Source of the DNA: Promerops cafer
Lineage: Eukaryota > Chordata > Aves > Passeriformes > Nectariniidae
Assembly: GCA_013398275.1 (NCBI GenBank)
Contig: VZSE01005030.1
Location: 1 to 64,000 of the forward strand
DNA length: 64,000 bases
Reading direction: 5' to 3'
Each line of letters starts with the position of its first letter. Position 1 is the first letter of the stretch. Positions 49,601 to 58,600 of the stretch are shown piece by piece. The notes under the pieces were generated by a model. It searched no databases. It saw nothing but the letters and a program-made list of their open reading frames with translations, and had not been told where the DNA came from. The translations under genes were made by a program, and so were the position numbers.

Positions 49601-52600
49601 TCTGATGGTTTCAAGCTGGGCTGATACAGTAGAGCTTGGATATTTTAAAAAAAAGGGTTTTATGTACAGAGTAGGTGTTGCATGTAACTTAGGAACCTGG
49701 GGAGTGTCAGGGAGCTGCAGATGTAGGCACAAAACCCAACCTGCTAAGCCAGGACTCTTTGAAGCTACTTTTCCTCTAGTTCACGTGCCTGACTGGCCTG
49801 GAAGTAGGAATCTGCCTCTTCCAGCTGTTAGGCCTGGTTTGCAGTTCAAAGGCACCTGTAGCTGTGCTCTAGTGACAGGAGAGCTCACCTGGGGTGGACT
49901 TGCAGAGGGGGTCAGAATTGTGCCACCCTGGCATCTTCTACTCTGGAACAGTGCTGGGAAACTGTATGAGGGGCTCTGCACCCTCACATAGGAGTGGAAT
50001 GAGGCAGAGTCCTGGCAAAGAGTCCAGTCAGCCTTGGAAAGAGCCAGTAACATTCTTCTCAGGAGCAATGCCAGAAGTGATCCTGGTTACACCTGGCTGT
50101 GGCTCGTGAGCTGCCCATGGTCTCACTTCCCACTTTCCTGCCTTTCTGTGCCTGCCTGCAGGACTTTCCCCACAGGTTCCCCCAGGACAGGATGGAGCAG
50201 CTGCAGGGTGAGATGCTGCAGTTCCAGCTCTGTTGGGAGAACACACGGTGCCATTTTCCAGAGTGTCTGTTTTTGTTCTCCACAGGCTCTGCCTGTAGCT
50301 CAGCTTTGCTGTTGGTCCTTGACACCAGTGCAAAAACTTCTACCTTTTCCCAAGCTGGGAATGATGCTAAAATCCCAGCCCAAACAGCATCAAGGTGGTG
50401 CTGCACGAGGACAGTGAAGGAGCTCTTGTCCAGGATGGTCAGGAGTAGGAACACTGATGTTTTGCTGGTACCCGTTGAAGCCCATGTGGTTTCCCACTGG
50501 AGCTCTGGCTGACTGTTGGCTCTCCCTGGCCAGGCACCTGTATGGAGGGCTGGGCCAGCTCACAGATGGAGTGCTGGGCCTGGATGACTTCACCCAGAGC
50601 CACCAGTACCGCGTGTGGCCGGGCTATGACTACGTTGGCTGGAGGAACGAGAGCTTCAGCACGGGCGCTGTGGAAATGGAGTTCCAGTTTGACCGCCCAC
50701 GGAACTTCACCTCCATGAAGGTAACTCAACGTGGTCCCTCTCCAGGGGCACAGGCTTTGGGTCTGGGGGCTTCCAGGTTGTCCCTTTGGAGCACTAAATG
50801 GGTTGGAAGGGACTTTGAAGCTCGTCTCATTCCACCCTCTTCCACAGGCAGGGACAGCTTCCACTAGACCAGGTTGCTCCAAGCCCTGTCCAACCTGGCC
50901 TTGAGTACTCTTCCCAAAGCAGGAGGATACAGGAAGTGCCTGACAGCAGAATTTGAGCAGGACATATCCCAGGTTTCCCAGTGTAGGAAGGTGAAGCAGG
51001 TGAGCACTTGCTTCTTCAGAGCTCAGACTCTCTGTCCAGTATTTGTCTTGAAGGAATAAAAAGCAGACACCTGAAGCAGTGTTCAGGCAGCTGAGATGGA
51101 TTTAGGATATAGGATTTCTGACCCTTGAGGTAAAGGAATGTGGCTGTGCTTCCATTTTGACCAAACATTTCTCTGGATGCCTCAGCCTGTGCTTGTGCTG
51201 TGGGAAATTATTTAAACACACAGGAAAAGCACGAGCTGAACTTTGAGTCTGTAGTAAACAGCAGGATCTTTTAAAAAGGATTGGTGGCTTTTCTTGTAGA
51301 GATTTCAAATGAAGGAGAACCCACCACATCCTTAAGTAAATTGTTTTGGTGGTTACTTACTCTGGTTTTATTTTGTCTATTTTTAACTTGCAACTGTTGG
51401 CTCTTTGCCTGTTTTTGCTGGCAAAAAAAGAGTCCTGCCTTCTCAGAAATCTTCTGCTTCTAAACCATGATTAAACCACTCTCTTAATCTTTGCTTCAGT
51501 AAACTAAGTTGGCAGACTTCTCAATGCTTCCTGGTGAGACCAAGGGTAATTTTTGGAGCAGTCACCCAGTCCTTTCTTTCTTTGCTGATTACTCTTTTGG
51601 AGGTACAGAATCTGGATCTGGACACAGGCTTTCCATCAAATTGCATAAAAGAATGGTACCAAGTTTCTGCTTTTGGACGGTTCTTCTTTGTTTGTGAATC
51701 TTGTGATGATATTAATCCTCCAAGCCAAGAGAGAGGGAGCCAGTGTTCATTAAGGCTTTGGGATCATGCTAAAAATCAGTTCCAAGTTATTAGTGTCCAG
51801 GATAAAAGTCCAGTGTGGAAAGCATCACTTAGATTTTGTCCCTGAGTTCACTACCCTGACATGAGTCAGTCCTTGAGATTATTTTAGGAAACTCCCTCCC
51901 TCCCTCCCTTTTACTTTATTTTATTGCTAGTGGTTCTGCTGTCTCCCTCAGGTCATTGAAAAAAGTAGCAAAGAATTTGATTTAGGAATGCATTCCTCTT
52001 AGAAAAACAGAGAAGAATTTGTGCCTTTAAATTTGTAAGACTTGCTAGTTGATAATGTTTAATCAAATTAATATAATACACGAGCCCACACTATGCTAAC
52101 TGGGGACAGATGCCTTCCAAAAATCTGTCTTGTAAACACAACCATCCTGATAAACCAAACACATCAGATCATAAGAACAGCTACTTCATCTAGCATCTAA
52201 TTAAAAAGCTGTTCTGATTAGCATAAATTAATCTTCATTATTTATTGAATGTTGCCTCCTTCAGCTTTGCATTTCTTTTGTACAGGCCAAGTGGTCTGTG
52301 GATAATCTTTGCATCCTCTTACCAGTTAGCTTTATCCCAGTCCTCTGAGCTTTCCCAGTATCCAAGAAAGTATTAAAAAGAAATGTTAGTAACATTGCAA
52401 TTGCATTGCACAGGCTTGCATGCTGTAAAGTTGGACTTTAGTAGATGTTTGCAATAGAAAATGTCTCTGTATCAGTCCAGGATGGAAACACATCCAACTC
52501 CTGTCCAAATATGGCACAAATTGTGTATTCCAGGCATCAGGCTTTCCTGCCTGCTTATGAATGACTGTTTCTCCCTATTGAATAATGTTGTCTAAGCTTC

Positions 52601-55600
52601 ATCTGGTCCTAATTATATGCAAATACCCTCCTTTTGTCTTTTTGCTGCTCATCAGGCCTGCTGTCCTCATTAGTGCTTCACTGCTTTTCACTGCAGGACC
52701 TTGCTGAGGCCAAGCAATTAATAGGGTTCAAGGTGGTTTGGAAACTGTTGCTGTCACAGTGGCAAATACTCCACAGCCACAAGGAAATAATTCCTGGGGT
52801 CTCTGGGAAGGGCTGCACAACTGTGGTGTGAGAATGGAGCAGGCTGAGGGACACTGAAGACTTTGAGTCACTTTTTTTCTTCTGGGTCCTGGTCAGTGGC
52901 CACAGTGCTGAGATATTGTGGTCCTGAGCTTCAGGTCTTCCTAACAGGACCCAGCCTGGTGCTGAACCACCAGGAGAAGCTGAAGGATGCAGGCTTAGGT
53001 GAGGGTTTCCCTGAAACTCAGAACCTTAGTTGTCTTCAAGGTGCAACCAGAGCAGGGGTGTGTCAGGGGAATATCAGCTTGGGTTTATCCTGGTTTGTGT
53101 TTTTTGGAAGGAATTAGCTTAGGCTGCAGCTGCTGAAAGTTTCTAAATGCTAAGAAATTTGGGACACAATTCTCATCTAACGGCAGAGATCAATTGTGAT
53201 GTGTCACAGCTCGAGCTGGTGCCTCAAAAGAGGGACCAAGGACAAATCACTGGGATCCCTCATGCCAAGAGGGACAGGAGAAGCATCCAAGAGCAGTATT
53301 AGGGTCTGGATTCTCCATGCTCTTCATGGCTCCACTGTTTCATTACCAAATGGCTGCTGTGTCATTGTTTCCACTGGCCTCTGAGACTGATTTCTGTGCA
53401 GGTTTTGGTGGGTTCAGTAGTTCATTTTTTTAACATGGTTGTTACAGTTCACAGACCACGATCTATGGGCTGTCCACTCCAGCTATTGATCTTTGAGTAA
53501 TATTTAAGCTGCAGCTTTGTCTATTCTAACTATTATTAATGATCAGATTGTTACATACAAGTTTCACTACAATCTTAATTATTATTAATGATCAGATTAT
53601 TAGCTCCAGGGTTCATTCTAATCCATCTTGCAGAACAGAGCCATGTAGTTCAGATTAAGTTCAGCTTGTGGCCTAACAATTCCAGCTACTTATGTCAAAC
53701 AATTCAAATAATGCCAACATTTTAACACTAAGAGTTTAGGTGTGTTTTTTCTTTCCTTTCTTAGGTTTTCAAAGGGAACTGGTCTGCAAGGCTTTAGGTT
53801 AGTACAGGGTTTGCTTGATTGATTTTTATATGGGCCTTTTGAAGAGCCTGCCAGATCTGACCATTAATGTAGCTTTTGCAGGTGAAATTCAGAGCTGTTT
53901 CAGAATAGCTTTTTGCCCAGTGTTCTCATTGCACACTGGAAGAAGTCACTCATTCTGCATCCATACAGGGAGATACTGGGAATGGAAAACTTGCTTGAAT
54001 GGAACATCCTTGGGGCTTGATTTAGGTACCATCTCCTCTCTGATGGATCCACTCTCCTCTTCCCAGGTGCACTGTAACAACATGTTTTCCAAGGGGGTGA
54101 AGATTTTCCAGAGGGTGGAGTGTCTGTTCAAGCCCCGGCTGATCGCAGACTGGGAGCCCGAGCCTGTGGGGGTGGCCACGGTCCTGGATGACAAAAACCC
54201 CAGTGCCAGGTTTGTGACCGTCCCCCTGCAGCAGCGCGTGGGCAAGGCCATCCTGTGCCGCTTCTACTTCGCTGACACCTGGATGATGATGAGCGAGATC
54301 TCCTTCCAGTCAGGTGAGTGCTCCTGCAGTCAGGCAGAGCTGGAGAGCTGGTGTGGGAGTGCAGGACGTGTGGGGCTGACAGGAGAGTGGCACTGTGGGA
54401 AGGAGGAGGTTGTACAGGCACTGGAAGGGCAAGGAAGGGGCTGAAAGGTCCAGTGGAGGCTTTCCAGGCTGATGCTGGTGCACATGAGCAGAAGCACGAC
54501 CAGGGAAACCAGAAATTGGGCTGCAGAGCAGTTGTTCTTTTTGAAACAGATCATAGAATCACAGAGTATCCTGAGCTGGAAGGATCCCCCAGCCCAGCCC
54601 CTGGCCCTGCCCAGACACCCCAACAACCCCACCCTGGGCACCCCTGGCAGCGCTGTCCAAAGGCTCCTGGAGCTCTGGCAGCCTCGGGGCCGTGCCCATT
54701 CCCTGGGGAGCCTGGGCAGTGCCAGCACCCTCTGGGGGAAGAACCTTTCCCTGAGCTCAGCCTGACCCTGACACAGCTCCAGCCGTGCCCTTGAGTCCTG
54801 TCACTGGTCACCAGAGTGAAGAGACCAGTACCTGCCTCCACTTCCCCAGCTGCCTGCTGGCTATGCCATTGATTCTTGCTTCTCTTTACCAAATGTTTTG
54901 TTAGGAATAATTCAAGTATATCTAGAGATTATGAGACCAAGTTTAGCAGATTATTAAAAAATAGAGGCTGACTTTTTTTTCCTTAAGTCTTAACTATGAT
55001 GCAGAAGTCAATGCCATGAGGTGCTTTAAAAGACTCTGGAGGGAAAAGGACAAAAATCCTGGTGAAAACCACCAGGACTGACAGGGAAAGGTGTGGCTGT
55101 AGCTTTCTACTCCAAAGTCTCTAATCAGCTGTAGTGAGAGGACATTCCTGAGGGAGGAATTCCCTGGGTGCTGCTTGTTGCTTACCTTGCAGACAGCAGC
55201 CCCTCCTGTTCCTGATCACCTGAACACCAGCCCCCTCCTGCTGGGGCTGGGACTGCCAGGACTGCTGGCAGGAGCAGGGAGGTTTTGCTGGGCTGACACT
55301 CTCCCTTTCCTTCCACAGACATGGAGAGTGTGAATCCCAGTTTCGTTACGGTAGCCACAAGCACCATGGGTCTCCTGGAAATGGAGCACAACGTTACTGA
55401 GGGCACCTGGGGTAAGGACCTCTGCTCCTTGGCCATGCCAAGGGCTCAAGTGTTGGGGAATTTCACTGGAACATCCCAGTTAACGTGGTCTTCCCCTCCA
55501 TTTCTGGAGATCTGGGGATGGCCTGATCAGTGCCTCGTGCACAGGGCAGCATGTGGCAGTCCCCTGAGCCTCAGCTGGCCAGGGCTGCCTCAGAACATGG

Positions 55601-58600
55601 GCTGGAGACTTATGTGGGGCCAGTGAAACTCTGAGCACTGTCTGCTCTAGGATGGATGCACTGCAGGAATCTGTTCTGCTCACAGCAATCTTTGATTGCA
55701 GAAGTTCTCTGCACAGTTCTTAGCTCTTTGAGCCTCCAAAATGAGAATTTCTGCTAAGAGCAAAATGTGATCACAGCTGGTGTTAATGTTCAGGGAGCTG
55801 CCCAAGATCTTTTCTCTACCAGCCTCTGGGAAGCTGGCTGGCACAGAAAACCTCTGGTGCTTTAACCCCAGATACTCCTTCTCTGTGATTGCAGGAACCA
55901 CATCTTCTGTAACCAGCACCTGGATAGGGGAGAAGGCAGATGACTCCAACACCTCCATCCTCGTGGGCTGCCTTGTGGCTATTATTTTGCTGCTCCTGAT
56001 GATTATAATCATCATTCTTTGGAAGCAATATGTTCAAAAAAGGTTGGAAAAGGTAATAAAATGGGGCTATTTTGTAGAGACAGGTTCAGAACTAATCATT
56101 AACCCTAATGAGCTCAGAACTATGTGAAAAGCACAGGGTTTCCCCAGCTCCATGGGGCAGCTAAAGCTGCTCTCACAGCAGGGGAGGATGCCAGCCCTGT
56201 CCAAGATATTACTGGAAGTTGCTGTGGTTGCAGCCAAGGCATTACTTAACAACTGAGCATTGCCTCAGTGTTTTGGGGTTTTTTTTCCCTGCTCCTCTGC
56301 AGGCCCCACGTCGGATCCTGGAGGAGGATGCCACTGTTCGCCTCTCCTTCTACAGCTACACCATTGCCAACAACCAGACCCAGATCCACCAGTCAAATCC
56401 CACCTATGAACGTGCTTTCCCACTGGATTTGGAATATCACCAGCCAGCTACACTGCTCCAAAAGCTTCCAGAGCTCTCCCAAAGTGCAGAGGATTCAGGT
56501 AACATCATCAGTCTTCAGAAGCTGCGTGTTTCTTCTTTTATTATTTGTCAGATTGCAAAATGTGCCACTTGTCAGTGTGCAAGTTGCCATCTTTGACTCC
56601 TGTGCAATGCAATAACCCAGGGAGCTCAGGCAGTATTGTGGAACACTGGCACTTCTTGGCCTGGAACTGTGACAGCTGGAGCAGCAGTCCCACTGGAGGG
56701 TGGTGGCCTTTTATTGTTTTACTTGAAGGCTGTTCATGTATTACCCAGGTAGTCTTTTAGCAGCTGGTTTGGGCAGTCAGAGCAATCACACATTTGTGGA
56801 GATGCTGCCTGCAGCACTCTTGGGAGAAGACCTTTAACATCTTTTTCTGCAGCCAGGACTCTGAAATTCCTGTAGAAAAAACAGAAGGAAATAGAGCAGG
56901 GAATTGTTTGTGGTATCCTGGCTTCCAGTCCCCAGGGAGCTTTTGGACCTACACAGAAGGGAATGTTTCCAACAGTGTTGTGTACTCAGTGAATGGAAGG
57001 GCAGTGCTGCATTCCTCACACTGACAAGTTGCTAAGATCCAGCATTATTGTACACAGGGAGACTGATTGGATTGAGACAGGGTGTGAATTTGAAGCAGAA
57101 CAAATGTTCTGTGTGATACTGACCCTACAGGGAGTTAATTCCAAAGCCTTACCCCATATTTATGGCAATAAGCTGTAAGAGGGAGAGGAGTTTGGCACCA
57201 GGGACATGGGAAATGGAAGCCTCCATCAGTTCTTGTTGCAGGAGGGAATCCAGAGCAAGTCTGATGTTGCAAACAACATCCCTGCATCAGGTGATGGGAA
57301 CTGATTGTACTTGGGATGAATCAGAAACAGAAAATCACTTCACACTCGCCTCCGTGTCTGGACAAGAACTGTGTAGCTCTCTTGGCTGGCTGTGAGCAGG
57401 AGTTGGCTGGCAGCTCACAGGTGTTGTTCTGGTTAAAGCAGAGCAGCGTGTCCGTGTAGGTGCCCCTCAGTAGAGCAGCAGGTGGCCACATTCCCAGAGC
57501 TGTGGGGTTGGGAGGAGTGGAAACTGGGACCTACTGGTTCTGAGGGAGGGAGCGTGTGACTCACCTGTCTTTGGCTCCCCTTAGTGTGCAGTGGGGACTA
57601 TGCTGAGCCCGACCTCACCAAGTCCACCCCTCACCAAGGCTTCCAGAACAACGTCCCCCACTACGCCGAGACGGACATCGTGCACCTGCAGGGGGTGACT
57701 GGCAACAACATGTACGCAGTGCCAGCCCTCACCGTGGACTCCCTCACCAAGAAGGACATCTCCGTGGGGGAGTTCCCCCGGCAGCAGCTGCGCCTCAAGG
57801 AGAAGCTGGGGGAAGGACAGTTTGGAGAGGTACAGCCATGCTCTGCTGCTTGTCCTCCAGCAGAAAGGAGCTGCCTGGCAGGGAGGCATCTTCTGAGGGT
57901 GGGACTGAGGGTTCTGCATTCCAAGTGTGTGTTTGCCCTTGGGGACAGCTGATATCCCCCAGGCTAAGCCACTGAGCCTTGTGCAGCTGTGAGGCTCTGC
58001 TCAGTACCACTGTGGTCTTTATCAATAGATCAACTTGCAAACTTTTTCTGATTGCTATCTATATCTCTGTTAATCCCCACCTAGGGTTGGGAATTCACAC
58101 TTTCACATCTCAAACGTGATGGCTGTCACCCACCTTTAGACATGTGGGTTTGGAAACTCTCCACAGTCCAGCTAACACCTATCCTAACTGCTAAAACAGC
58201 TTTCCCAGTCACAGATGGAGGTTCTGGGGGTGCTCTGCACACTGACCCATGCAAAGACAGACATTTCCCAAGCACTGTGGCACCCTCATATTTTCTGGCA
58301 TTGCTGCTTGCTCAAGCCCTAGTTTGTCAGCAGCCTCGGGCAGAATGATGCACACATCTGTCACCTGCCAAGCTTTCCCTTGGCTCCTTGATCTCCTTTC
58401 AAGCTGTTAACGTTTTCACCTCGCCTTTTCTTCTCTCCCTGCTTCATTTTCACACCATCTGTAGCTCCATCCTGAGCAGGTCTTTCCCTCTTCTGCTCTC
58501 ACTTTTCCACTCTCCTTTTTTCTTCCCAGCTTTTGTTCACTCACAGCCTTAAATTCTGCTTCTCTATTACATTTTGGCAAGCACAGCCCTTCACTGACTG

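Noticed and set aside
56499..57584. An optional DDR1b-type exon between the two juxtamembrane exons
   Set aside because: I looked for a phase-matched cassette here but saw none. The NPxY is already in the preceding exon.
57830..57956. Reading through the donor at 57830 as coding
   Set aside because: The frame continues open to 57952, but the peptide after GQFGE leaves the kinase fold, while 60189 restores VHLCE exactly.
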